Of a stretch of 64,000 bases of DNA, positions 45,601 to 53,787 are shown piece by piece. The notes below the pieces were generated by a model, which saw nothing but the letters and a program-made list of their open reading frames with translations, made no database searches and was not told the origin of the DNA. Where the stretch lies: NCBI GenBank assembly GCA_039636785.1, contig CP144169.1, positions 2,170,001-2,234,000 of the forward strand, in the 5' to 3' direction. The DNA is from Micrococcaceae bacterium Sec5.7 (lineage in GTDB: Bacteria; Actinomycetota; Actinomycetes; Actinomycetales; Micrococcaceae). Numbering within the stretch: the first letter of the stretch is position 1; each line of letters starts with the position of its first letter. The translations under genes and the position numbers were made by a program.

Positions 45601-47067
45601 TTTCGTTGCAACCAGCAGGTCCTCAATGCCTTCGTAGGCTACGAGGCTGCCTGCATACCCGAGGACGACTGTTCCGTCCATCAAGCCGAGCTTCCGTCGC
45701 AACGGCTCGAAAGGAGGCATGGGCGTGAATTCGTCAGTATCCACGGAGTTGGGCATGAGCGATATCGCGGCAGCACTTACACCGCGCTCCACCAGTTCGT
45801 CGCGAACCTGACTCGTAATGGCAAAGACTGCATCCGATTCCTTGGCAACAAGAGTTTCAAGCCGAACCGCGAGCTTGTAGCGATCAGTCTCGACCCATTC
45901 GGGGTTCGCTGACAGCTGTGTGATTTCCCACAGTCCGCGGACCTCGTAGACAAACGGAATACCGAGCCGGCGGGCTGCCATCAGGGCCGGCAAAGCCGTC
46001 ACGAAGTTCGAGGCCGAGTGGATCAGGGACACGCGGTTACGTTGCGCCTCGCGAACATAGACATCAACAGATTCGGCGAGGTAGTAGTCCAGCCTGTCAG
46101 TCGTCCAGCTGGGCCCAGGATTGTAAATATGGGTCACGCCGTTGATCTCGCGCTCAAACCGTCCCTCCGCGGCAACTTCCACGTCAACCTTTGCGTCCCA
46201 GGGGTATCCCGGACGCGCGACGACGAGCACATCCTCACCGTTTGCCTTGAGCCCCGAAACAATGCCGCCTGTGCGTGTCGAGTAACCATTGCTGTTGAAG
46301 TAGCCGGTGCTGTGGGCGCAGTACATGATCCGGTTGCGCTCCGCCAGATATCCGGCGTTTGGCTGTCGGGGCGAAAGGAACTGTTCCTTGGTCAGCAGTT
46401 CCTCTTGACCGAGGACGTTCTGCAGCAACGCCAGGTCCGGCCCGGACGCTTCACTCAGCAGCGCGGCATGACGCTGAATGAACTCCGCAGGTTCCACAAG
46501 GGCACCCCTGACGAAGTAGTCGTGCGAAATCAGCCGGATAGCCGCACCTTTCGACGGCTCAGCTGTGAATTCTGCTAACAGTTGATCCCGACCGATGGCC
46601 GAATTCTCGACCGCCGCCGGGCGAGCAGAAACATCCACCGTCGCAGACGCCTTCTGTGGACCGGCCGACCGGGCGGATCCAGCGCCGGATGACAACCCGG
46701 TTCGAAGCAGCCCAAGACTGCCCTTCAGCCGGCGCCCTGGCACAGTGAAAGGACTCAGGATAAGTCGGGCAGTCTTGGCCACGGTCCGTCCCATCCGGAC
46801 ACTTCTTGACGAACGGATAGCCTTCAAAGCCGCCTTGAGCTCGTTGCGGTTCTTGTTCGCCGCTGTCAGCTCAGTCCTGGCATTATCCCGTGCCCGCCGC
46901 ATGGCCCGCAGGTCTTTCTCCAACACCTGGGTCTTGCGGAAGATACTGTCCTCACGGGCCTGAAGAGTTTCATAATTCCGGATAAGGGAATCAAGGTCCT
47001 CCAGGTAGCGCTTGCGTTTGGCAAGTTGGACCGTGCTCGATCCGGCGACTTCGTCTGAATACTTCAC
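42643..47067 (-). CDS. Giant multi-module glycosyltransferase
   Basis: A 1474-residue cytoplasmic protein. Residues 1-90 are a predicted coiled coil. Residues about 245-650 are a GT4 enzyme (YCAHSTGYFNSNGYSTRTGG at the start; SPLKPLEAMASAKAMILSD as the donor-binding E-x7-E region). Residues about 660-985 resemble the CgeB/DUF3880 glycosyltransferase module (FVESAWEGVDGLW, FWNKEDPVHF, NVNSVDGSPTMFSRRVMEIAASG). Residues about 995-1100 look like a degenerate GT2 remnant. Residues about 1145-1474 are a third GT-B-like module (VPNAVDIELL, GFVGIVPARKRLDKAL, VSDFESFHLTLADGAASG). The GTG start has a weak ribosome binding site. Last gene of the glycan operon, 33 bases after wecC. Confidence 0.85.
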   Translation of the reverse strand: MKYSDEVAGSSTVQLAKRKRYLEDLDSLIRNYETLQAREDSIFRKTQVLEKDLRAMRRARDNARTELTAANKNRNELKAALKAIRSSRSVRMGRTVAKTARLILSPFTVPGRRLKGSLGLLRTGLSSGAGSARSAGPQKASATVDVSARPAAVENSAIGRDQLLAEFTAEPSKGAAIRLISHDYFVRGALVEPAEFIQRHAALLSEASGPDLALLQNVLGQEELLTKEQFLSPRQPNAGYLAERNRIMYCAHSTGYFNSNGYSTRTGGIVSGLKANGEDVLVVARPGYPWDAKVDVEVAAEGRFEREINGVTHIYNPGPSWTTDRLDYYLAESVDVYVREAQRNRVSLIHSASNFVTALPALMAARRLGIPFVYEVRGLWEITQLSANPEWVETDRYKLAVRLETLVAKESDAVFAITSQVRDELVERGVSAAAISLMPNSVDTDEFTPMPPFEPLRRKLGLMDGTVVLGYAGSLVAYEGIEDLLVATKMVRDGGIDVQLVVVGDGAQLPELKKKASELGIREHVTFTGRVPAGEVPRYVSLFDIMPCPRRRLPVTEMVSPLKPLEAMASAKAMILSDLAPSRDLAGQQGERALLCEPGNPASLADAIAHLASNAHIRASMGMKARLWTINERTWKTAVSSAALVHSRARRQGVSPTGRAVRELTIGVIADQFTLEGLQGEASLVEIRPDTWRKQLDAQPLDALFVESAWEGVDGLWKQKVGYYDDERFSTLKDVLAYCNTKGVPTIFWNKEDPVHFNRFRRTSMYFDHVFTTDSDCIRQYKANAGQRQLTVASLPFYAQPRLHNIAPSARLYDHSVAYAGSYYGDKFKSRSGELANLLNVAKNHGLSIYDRQHLNPESPYHFPDHLARFVRGGLEYAEMVEAYKSHPVHINVNSVDGSPTMFSRRVMEIAASGAAVISGKGVGVEHVLNNLVPVVEEAGDAELLLQEWMTNEPARIRDAWLAYRQVHRGHTAAHRLCYVLRTAGLQVTAPDAPKYGVFIDVLTAEAVSILEIQTVKPDRIYCLDVGVDSELPITLVSDFAEAAQRAATGGLSFMGDPGTGHFDRTVFEDMLTATSFGSWNSVSISTADMEIPGLGLAQLGSSHPGRPQLRTLDAAAGMGDLRLRRELAVPAPDAEPSGNSSESKNILVAGHDLKFATGMISELNALGHIVSIDKWEDHNKHDEAESHRMLAEADVIFCEWALGNAVWYSRNKLPHQRLVTRVHLQEIFRPYLRDVSFEQVDEVVFVGQHILDLAVRDHGVPRQISRVVPNAVDIELLRQDKAADARFNLGFVGIVPARKRLDKALDVLRLLRTQDDRYRLFIKGKRPEDFSWMAKRTEENAFYSEQYKRIESDPLLAGAVTFDAQGNDMAEWYRKIGIVLSVSDFESFHLTLADGAASGAVPASLAWPGADQIYPTDWLHPDASSLADFLLGLSDENAWFRAAAVAQEYVASHFDARTVIPTLAAAVSGENIA

Positions 47068-47100
47068 GGCGCTGGTTTCTGCCTGCCCTATTCTGCTCTT

Positions 47101-48348
47101 CTACTGCCAGATTCCCCGGGTATCTACGAGGCCTTTGCCTTCCAAGACAATTGGGTCGATTTCCTTGAAAACATCGTGGTCCACGAGCAGGAGCACAACA
47201 TCGGCGGCCGCCAACGAGGGATCCAGCGCCCTGAGAACAACATTAGCCATGCCGGAGAGCTGACGCGGCAATATGTCAACGTGCGGCTCTACGACCAGGA
47301 GCTCGGCAGCATCCAGTTTCCGGCCTAGAGTCTCGACAATTGCAACGGCGGGGGATTCCCGAAGGTCGTCAATGTTGGCCTTGAAAGCGAGCCCCAGGAC
47401 GGCAATCGTGGGAGAGACTTTGTCGCCCACCAGGTCCATCACTTTCCCGATCACCCAGTCAGGCTTCGAATCGTTGGTTTCGCGCGCCTGACGAATCAGC
47501 TTGGCCTCGTCCGGGGCAGCGGCAACTATGAACCATGGATCAACCGCGATGCAGTGACCTCCGACTCCGGGCCCTGGCTGCAGGATGTTCACGCGCGGGT
47601 GGTGGTTCGCCAGTTTGATGAGTTCCCAGACATTGATGCCCAGCTTGTCGCTTATGACCGAAAGCTCATTGGCGAACGCGATGTTCACATCCCGGTATGA
47701 ATTCTCCACGAGTTTAGCCATCTCGGCCGTTGCTGCATCCGTGACGAGGATTTCGCCCTGGCAGAAGACGGCGTAGAGCGCGCTGGCCAGCTCGGCAGCC
47801 TGAGGCGTCAGACCCCCGACGATTCGGTCGTTCGTGACCAATTCGATCATGATCCGTCCGGGGAGAACCCGCTCGGGGCAGTGAGCCACATGGATGGACC
47901 GTTTGCCGTCGGCTCCATCGAGGCTCAGGTCCGGCCGCAGTCCAATGATGTATTCGCCCAGGTGCTGCGTGGTGCCGGGAGGCGACGTGGATTCGAGAAT
48001 GATGAGTTCGCCGCCCTCGAGCTGCGGGGCAATTCCACGTGCCGCCGCTTCAATGTAGCTGACGTCCGCTGTCCGGTCCTGGTTGAAGGGTGTGGGAACA
48101 GCCACGATGTATGCCTGTGCCTTTGGCGTATCCGTGGTGGCGCTCAGTTTGTTCTGGCTCACGGCTCCGGCAACATATGAGGCCAGATCGGGTTCCACGA
48201 AGGGAACCTCGCCTTGGTTCACCGATCGCACCGTGCTCGCATTCACATCAACCCCGACGACGTCGATGCCGTTGCCGGCCAGGATGGCTGCCGTGGGCAG
48301 GCCGATGTAGCCCAGTCCAATGACCGCTACGTTTTCGATGGTATTCAC
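47101..48348 (-). CDS. wecC: UDP-N-acetyl-D-mannosamine dehydrogenase
   Basis: Oxidises UDP-ManNAc, the WecB product, to UDP-ManNAcA with two NAD+. The 415-residue UDP-sugar 6-dehydrogenase has the N-terminal Rossmann motif VIGLGYIGLPTAAILA, the ESTSPPGTT and CPERVLPG segments, the ENSYRDVNIAFANEL stretch, and the catalytic Cys in PGPGVGGHCIAVDPWF. HPRVNILQPGPGVGGHCIAVDP is closer to WecC than to UDP-glucose dehydrogenase. The GTG at 48348 follows GGGGG; spacing to the CgeB/GT2 gene upstream is 14 bases. Confidence 0.92.
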   Translation of the reverse strand: MNTIENVAVIGLGYIGLPTAAILAGNGIDVVGVDVNASTVRSVNQGEVPFVEPDLASYVAGAVSQNKLSATTDTPKAQAYIVAVPTPFNQDRTADVSYIEAAARGIAPQLEGGELIILESTSPPGTTQHLGEYIIGLRPDLSLDGADGKRSIHVAHCPERVLPGRIMIELVTNDRIVGGLTPQAAELASALYAVFCQGEILVTDAATAEMAKLVENSYRDVNIAFANELSVISDKLGINVWELIKLANHHPRVNILQPGPGVGGHCIAVDPWFIVAAAPDEAKLIRQARETNDSKPDWVIGKVMDLVGDKVSPTIAVLGLAFKANIDDLRESPAVAIVETLGRKLDAAELLVVEPHVDILPRQLSGMANVVLRALDPSLAAADVVLLLVDHDVFKEIDPIVLEGKGLVDTRGIWQ

Positions 48349-48362
48349 AGGGAACCCCCAGT

Positions 48363-50279
48363 TTAGACAGAGACTTCATCTCTGTAGCTTCCAAAAAACT
48401 TCAGTGTCCCGCTTGCCAGAAGCTCGACGTCGTCAACCTTCCACGTGTGATCCGTCGAGAATCGCTGTTGGCAATAATTAAATCTGTCAGAGGAATAAAC
48501 GATTCCGCCTTCTGCCGCTACGTCGCGGAGAAAGCGGGTATCTTCTCCGCTCATAATCGGAGCGAATGGGTGGCTGCGGAAAGTTTCCGCCGAAGCCATG
48601 ATCGTTGGTCCCATGACCGTCCGCGTATAGCGATGCTCCCACTCAGCGAAGCGAAGAATGGTGGCGTTCTTCTCAGCGAGGTACATGTAGTGCGCCTGTT
48701 TTCCGACGACATCGGCACTCGAGTACTCGAGTGCATACAGCTGATCGCTCAGGTAATTTGGAGCATAATAATCGTCGTCATCCATCTTTGTCAGCACGCT
48801 CCCAGAGGCTGCAGCAACGCACGCGTTAAGACACTCCCCAAGAGAAACTGCCTTGTCGGCATGAAGCAAAGTCACGTTCGCCGCTCCGTGTCGCTCCTGC
48901 AATAGTCTCAGAGAATCCCGCTCCAGCTCAAATCCGTGGCACAAAAGGATGAGCTGTACATCCACATCGACTTGACTACCGATCGTTTGAAATATGTGGT
49001 CCAGCTGCCAGGGTCGGATGGTCGACACCAATGCCGAGACAGTGGGTCGGCCTACATTGCTCACCAGGTGCGGAGCAACCGCGGCCATGACCTGATTGCT
49101 TCGGATTCTGTACGTGTGATCACGCCAGATCCGACGCTGGCCACGGTGGAGCTGACGGTCACCAAGCTCGGGGTTCCGGTGCAAGGCACGCAGGACCTGC
49201 TCCGCCTCCGGCTGGCTCGCTACGGTGAAGACTTCGTCACCAGCGAAGTGCGTATGAATGGCGGCGCTGGGCGTGGTCACCAGATTGGAGCCAGACGCGA
49301 TGATCTCAAAAACACGTCGGGAACACATGGTGGGCGAATCGACTACCGAGTTAACGTTCAAAAAGGTCTTGTATGCCTTGTATGCCGTAACCATCTCGGG
49401 GTAATCGAGCCTCCCGACCACTCTGTCGGCGAAGGGCTCCGGGAACTGATACTTCGGATCCCCAGCCATTTGTCTCGAAAATATCTCGAGGCCAACGTCC
49501 ATTGCTTCCGACGCCGACACAGCAGCGCCCAGCAGCATGTTCAGTTGCTCGCGGCGCTCCGGATACTTCTCCACGAAATACATTCCGCCAAAGGCGATGT
49601 CACGATCATGCCAGCCAAACTTGGGACGCACTGGATTATGCAGCCTAGGTTGGGCTGCGAACGGCAATACGTCCACTCGGTCGTGGCCCAGATCCTGTGC
49701 GTAGGCTTCAAGTCGGTTGCCATCGCTCGTAAAGACGTGGTCAAAAAGTTTTGCGGCATTGAGGAAATCCCCGTAGTGAGGAGGATCTTCCTTGTTCCAA
49801 AAAACAGAGGGTATGCCGTTCTGTCTGCACCAGCCAGTCAGTTCTGCCAACGCTGAGCCGGCATGGTCCTGTCGGGCGATTTTGCCGGCCCACAGTTTCT
49901 TGTTGCCGCTCCACGCCGATTCGACGAAGACGAAATCCACCCGGTTTTCGACCAGCTGATGCTGCCAGGTGTGGGGCGAGAGGAGTATGCACTCCCATTC
50001 CAGCCCGAAGGCCAACGCAGAAAAGTCATCAAGTATCACGCCTACGCGCGGTGCAGCATCTCCTGTCTTGCGGTGAGACGGCACTGCAGAGGCACGGAAA
50101 CGCAATCGGCGGGTTTTCCCTCGGCCGACCCATGCTCCTTCCGCGCCCCTTACCGTCTCGAGCTTTCTATGGCCGGCCTCCAAAGCTTCGCGAGCCAACC
50201 ACGTACGAACCTGCCTGATGCCGCCCTTTCTGAGGTGCCAGAGGCATTTTCTCAGATTTCTTGCGCTTGCAGTTTTCAT
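48363..50279 (-). CDS. Glycosyltransferase with CgeB-like and GT2 modules
   Basis: A 638-residue protein. A basic N-terminus (residues 1-70) precedes a CgeB-like GT-B module (about 77-400) with FVESAWSGNKKLW, FWNKEDPPHYGDF, LPFAAQPRLHNP and NVNSVVDSPTMCSRRVFEIIASGS, all closely similar to the middle module of the 42643-47067 protein. Residues about 412-638 are a GT2 domain with the metal-binding KMDDDDYYAPNYLSD (Asp500-503) and a MGPTIMAS...GEDTRFL acceptor segment. Its ATG overlaps the ABC ATPase stop (ATGA). Confidence 0.86.
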   Translation of the reverse strand: MKTASARNLRKCLWHLRKGGIRQVRTWLAREALEAGHRKLETVRGAEGAWVGRGKTRRLRFRASAVPSHRKTGDAAPRVGVILDDFSALAFGLEWECILLSPHTWQHQLVENRVDFVFVESAWSGNKKLWAGKIARQDHAGSALAELTGWCRQNGIPSVFWNKEDPPHYGDFLNAAKLFDHVFTSDGNRLEAYAQDLGHDRVDVLPFAAQPRLHNPVRPKFGWHDRDIAFGGMYFVEKYPERREQLNMLLGAAVSASEAMDVGLEIFSRQMAGDPKYQFPEPFADRVVGRLDYPEMVTAYKAYKTFLNVNSVVDSPTMCSRRVFEIIASGSNLVTTPSAAIHTHFAGDEVFTVASQPEAEQVLRALHRNPELGDRQLHRGQRRIWRDHTYRIRSNQVMAAVAPHLVSNVGRPTVSALVSTIRPWQLDHIFQTIGSQVDVDVQLILLCHGFELERDSLRLLQERHGAANVTLLHADKAVSLGECLNACVAAASGSVLTKMDDDDYYAPNYLSDQLYALEYSSADVVGKQAHYMYLAEKNATILRFAEWEHRYTRTVMGPTIMASAETFRSHPFAPIMSGEDTRFLRDVAAEGGIVYSSDRFNYCQQRFSTDHTWKVDDVELLASGTLKFFGSYRDEVSV

Positions 50280-51166
50280 CCCTTGGACCGTCGTCTGGAA
50301 TTGCGGTCATCGACGTCTGCTACTTCCAGGTCATGAATCATGCGGCGGCGGAGTTTCAAGGCTCCCACCCGATCACCGCTGGCCAGTCTCTGGGCGAATA
50401 AGCGGTATGACTTGACGACATCGGCAGGATCGCCATCGGAAATCAGCTCGCCTTGATCAATCCAAACTGCCCTGTTGCACAAATCAGTAATCGTCGCCAT
50501 GCTGTGGCTAACAAGGAAAACAGTGCCCGCCTCGTCCAATAACTCGATCATGCGTTTGCGGCTTCTGTCCTTGAATTGTGCGTCCCCTGTGTTTAGTGCC
50601 TCATCAATGATGAGAATTTCGGGGTCGATGCTCGCTGCGATGGCGAACCTCAGCCTCGAGCTCATGCCCGCAGAGTAGGACTTCATCGGCATGTGAATGG
50701 CGTCTTCCAGCCCAGACAATTCCACGATTGCATCGTACTTGGAATCGATCTGTTTATGTGTCAATCCCATTGCAAGACAGCCAAGCACTATATTCTGATC
50801 ACCAGACAAGCCCGGTAGCAAGGCGGCATTGACTCCCAGCATGACAGGAGTGGAGGTTGCATAGACTGCGCCCGAAGTCGGAGGGATTTGTCCGCCGACC
50901 AGTTTCAGAAGAGTGCTTTTGCCTGATCCGTTGCGGCCGATGATGCCGACAGACTCGCCGTGCTCGACAACCATAGACAACTCTTTGAGAGCGTTGACCT
51001 TTACGGCCTTTGTTCGACTGACGGCCTTTCTAAGTCCTGTCCAGCCTGAGCCCGGCTCCGACGCCACTTCCCGTGTGCGTGACGTGGTCTGGTAGGTCAT
51101 GCTCACCTTATCGATGACAACGGAAGGCGTTCCCTGGATGAAGTTCAGATCAGAGCTCTCGGCCAT
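50276..51166 (-). CDS. ABC transporter ATP-binding protein for polysaccharide export (Wzt/TagH-type)
   Basis: ATPase of the glycan exporter. The 296-residue protein has Walker A GRNGSGKST (77-85), the signature region SYSAGMSSRLRFAIA, Walker B ILIIDEALNTGD and H-loop FLVSHS. It carries an N-terminal extension (residues 12-60) before the core, as in teichoic-acid and O-antigen exporters, but no C-terminal carbohydrate-binding domain like that of Wzt from E. coli O9a. It overlaps the permease gene by 17 bases and the next gene by four. Confidence 0.93.
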   Translation of the reverse strand: MAESSDLNFIQGTPSVVIDKVSMTYQTTSRTREVASEPGSGWTGLRKAVSRTKAVKVNALKELSMVVEHGESVGIIGRNGSGKSTLLKLVGGQIPPTSGAVYATSTPVMLGVNAALLPGLSGDQNIVLGCLAMGLTHKQIDSKYDAIVELSGLEDAIHMPMKSYSAGMSSRLRFAIAASIDPEILIIDEALNTGDAQFKDRSRKRMIELLDEAGTVFLVSHSMATITDLCNRAVWIDQGELISDGDPADVVKSYRLFAQRLASGDRVGALKLRRRMIHDLEVADVDDRNSRRRSKG

Positions 51167-52046
51167 AAGTCTCCTCCCCCTTCCAAAAGAAAATCATTCC
51201 GATTACAAGAGCTGATGCGGACCATAATCCTAGAATTGCCCAGGCCCGCCAGTCCCCGGCATGTCCATAGAGCAGACATTCACGAGCGAGATGGAGGACG
51301 TTGTAGAGGGGGTTGTACTCCATGATGGCTTTGACCACGGGAAGGTTACTAAAACGGTCAATGGAGAAGAACATGCAGGATGCATACATCCAGAGACGCA
51401 TGGCGTAGGAGATCAGTTGGCTGGCATCGTTAAAGACCGACACGACCCTCGCGAGGATCAGCCCGATGCCTAGGTTGAACATTAGCTGTAAACCAATGAT
51501 CGGAATCAGCATGAGCCAGCGCCACGATATTTCTTCCGCTGGGGGAAGGATAATGATAAGAATCAGCATGGTAATTAAGACGGGAATGTTCGACAATAAT
51601 TCACGCAAATTGACAGCAAGGACCAAACTTGCTCGTGGGAACTGAAAAGCATGTATTACATTTTTGTTCGTAGAAATAATACGCGACGACGCCGTTATTG
51701 ATCTGACGGACATTTGAAATAGAAATACCCCTATTATCAGGAATGCAACGAAATTTTCGATGCCTCGCCCGGAACTAAGGAGTACGCCCATGATCAAATA
51801 GAACATCAGTCCGTTCAAGAGCGGTCCGAGTACAAGCCACGCACGGCCAAGACGGTCCTGCTCATTTCCGGTTTGGACCCGTGATCTTGCATCGTAATAG
51901 ATAAAATGCCTGTAGTCCCACAAAGAAACGAGATAGTCCAGGAACGCGGGCCGCGCACCCACACGGCGAAGACCTCGCAAATTCACGGAGGTATTTACCA
52001 ACGTTGGCTGCGGCCCCTGGGCCGTGTCGGGTCTCTTGGGGCTCAC
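51150..52046 (-). CDS. ABC transporter permease for polysaccharide export (Wzm/TagG-type)
   Basis: Membrane half of the glycan exporter. The 298-residue ABC-2-type permease starts at GTG (52044-52046), with an N-terminal cytoplasmic amphipathic region (FLDYLVSLWDYRHFIYYDARSR), about six membrane segments (LNGLMFYLIMGVLL, FVAFLIIGVFLFQ, IPVLITMLILIIIL, WLMLIPIIGLQLMFNLGIGLILA and others), and the C-terminal YNPLYNVLHLARECLLYG typical of TagG/Wzm. GTGA overlap with the upstream glycosyltransferase. The gene is distinctly more AT-rich than the core genes. Confidence 0.93.
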   Translation of the reverse strand: MSPKRPDTAQGPQPTLVNTSVNLRGLRRVGARPAFLDYLVSLWDYRHFIYYDARSRVQTGNEQDRLGRAWLVLGPLLNGLMFYLIMGVLLSSGRGIENFVAFLIIGVFLFQMSVRSITASSRIISTNKNVIHAFQFPRASLVLAVNLRELLSNIPVLITMLILIIILPPAEEISWRWLMLIPIIGLQLMFNLGIGLILARVVSVFNDASQLISYAMRLWMYASCMFFSIDRFSNLPVVKAIMEYNPLYNVLHLARECLLYGHAGDWRAWAILGLWSASALVIGMIFFWKGEETYGREL

Positions 52047-53782
52047 TCGCGGTCCTTTGTCAGTCGATCATAGGCGGAGGCCAATACGTTGACGTTCGCC
52101 ATCCAGGTTCGGTTTTTCAGCACGTCCCCCCGCCCGGCCTTTCCCAAGCGGGACCTGAGCTCTGCGGAGTCGAGCAGCCTTTTCAGTTTAATGGCGAAGT
52201 CGCGGGCATCGCCTGCGTCCGCCAACAACCCTGATCTGCCGTCGTCCACGATCTCCGCCAGAGCAGGAAGACGACTAGCCAAGACCGGGCGGGCGCAGGC
52301 CATGGCCTCAACGGGCTTCAGCGGGGTGACATGGCGGGTAACTTGCTGATCAGCCCGCGGAACCACAAACACATCCAATGCTTGGTGGTAAAGGCGCGCC
52401 TTTTCGCGGGGAACACGCCCGGTGAAAACCACCCTGTCCCCAAGGCCCAGATCATTCGCGCGTTTCTGCAAGCTGGCAGCCGCGACGCCGCTTCCAACCA
52501 ATAGAACGCGCAGGCCAGGATAGTCCGATGTCAGCAGCGCAGCGGTCTCCAGAAGCGTTTCCAGACCCTCGTAGTGGACCAGGCTACTGACGGTGCCCAC
52601 CCACTGGCCGTCAATGGGGAGGCCGAGCTCGGCTCTGGCCGCAGCCGGGGACACTGGTTCGTCGAGGAACTCGCCACCCACCGCATTGGGGCAGACCAAC
52701 ACCTTCGACGGTTCCACGCCATGACGCACAATGCTCTGCTTCATCTGCTCGCCCAGAGTCACTACTAAGTCCGCGCGACGCATTACCTCCCCTTCCCGCT
52801 CCTGGAAGAGCCGATAGAGGTCACTGCCCAGCGCCGCAGGGGATCGAGTGGCCGCCCAGGTATCAGCCAGTTGGCCACGCACTTCATAGACCCACGGAAT
52901 ACCGATGGCTTCGGCCACTGCGGCAGTCACCAGGCCATTGGCAAAATGCGTCGTGGTGTGCAGTACCGAAGGACGCACTTTCAGCGCGACATCCAGCAGC
53001 TGTTCGGCCTGCTGTTGGAGTCGCCCTGCCATTCCTGCCCGGAGAACGCCCGGAAGCAGCCTGCCATAGGAGATACCATCCACGACGTCCTGGCCCCGTG
53101 CCAAGACTTTGCCCACGTGAACCGGATATCCGAGCCTCGTAACCGCTTTGACGTTCCAGCCAGCTGCGGCTTGGGCCATGAGGATGGAGTGAGTCCGCTG
53201 GGCGTAGCCACTTTCAGTATGCGGGAGGGAGTTTGTCAGGACGTGGAGCACCGTATCGCGACGAGGCGTGAAGCCAATACTGGGAAGGTGGGGCCGGAGG
53301 CCTCGGAACACGTCCAGCTCGGATTGAAGTCGGCGGAGCTGGCCCTGGGCATTTGCGGCGTCCTGAAGAACGGCGACGGCGCCGGCCATGTCGCCGTCGA
53401 ACCACCTGCGCCGCGCCGCAAAGGCCGCATAACGAGGCGATCCCTCGGCTTGGGTCGCCAAGCGATCTGACAGATCAGGCCTGTTGCCAACAAGGGCAAT
53501 ATCAGCCAGCAGCCTGGCACGTCCGGCACGGGTCAGACGGCTGGACGCCAGTTGAACGCGACGCTCCACATCGGCCATATCTCCGAGCACCAGGCTCCCC
53601 ATGACCGGCACGGGTGATGACGAAGTCGATGGAAAAACCCGGACACTCATGGAGGCAAGTCCGCTGCTTAACGTCCTTGGAAGACGCTGGGACGCCTGAA
53701 CTGCCAGGAGCGCAGGGTCGTCAGTGAGCCGCTCCACGACGGTGGCAGCAGCCACCCGCAGGTTTCGGAATTGTTGGATCAT
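52043..53782 (-). CDS. GT4-family glycosyltransferase with helical N-terminal extension
   Basis: A 579-residue protein. Residues about 1-190 are helical and Ala/Arg-rich, resembling short helical repeats (RAGRARLLADIALVGNRPDLSDRLA). Residues about 195-579 are a GT-B glycosyltransferase: LHVLTNSLPHTESGYAQRTHSI, VPWVYEVRGQLADTWAATRS-type (IPWVYEVRGQLADTWAATR), CPNAVGGEFL, GTVSSLVHYEGLETLLE, and TPLKPVEAMACARPVLASRLPALAEIVDDG (E-x7-E). The ATG at 53782 (MIQQFRNLRV) is chosen; the longer frame has no homology. Second gene of the operon, its GTGA stop overlaps the permease. Confidence 0.88.
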   Translation of the reverse strand: MIQQFRNLRVAAATVVERLTDDPALLAVQASQRLPRTLSSGLASMSVRVFPSTSSSPVPVMGSLVLGDMADVERRVQLASSRLTRAGRARLLADIALVGNRPDLSDRLATQAEGSPRYAAFAARRRWFDGDMAGAVAVLQDAANAQGQLRRLQSELDVFRGLRPHLPSIGFTPRRDTVLHVLTNSLPHTESGYAQRTHSILMAQAAAGWNVKAVTRLGYPVHVGKVLARGQDVVDGISYGRLLPGVLRAGMAGRLQQQAEQLLDVALKVRPSVLHTTTHFANGLVTAAVAEAIGIPWVYEVRGQLADTWAATRSPAALGSDLYRLFQEREGEVMRRADLVVTLGEQMKQSIVRHGVEPSKVLVCPNAVGGEFLDEPVSPAAARAELGLPIDGQWVGTVSSLVHYEGLETLLETAALLTSDYPGLRVLLVGSGVAAASLQKRANDLGLGDRVVFTGRVPREKARLYHQALDVFVVPRADQQVTRHVTPLKPVEAMACARPVLASRLPALAEIVDDGRSGLLADAGDARDFAIKLKRLLDSAELRSRLGKAGRGDVLKNRTWMANVNVLASAYDRLTKDRE

Positions 53783-53787
53783 CGCGG

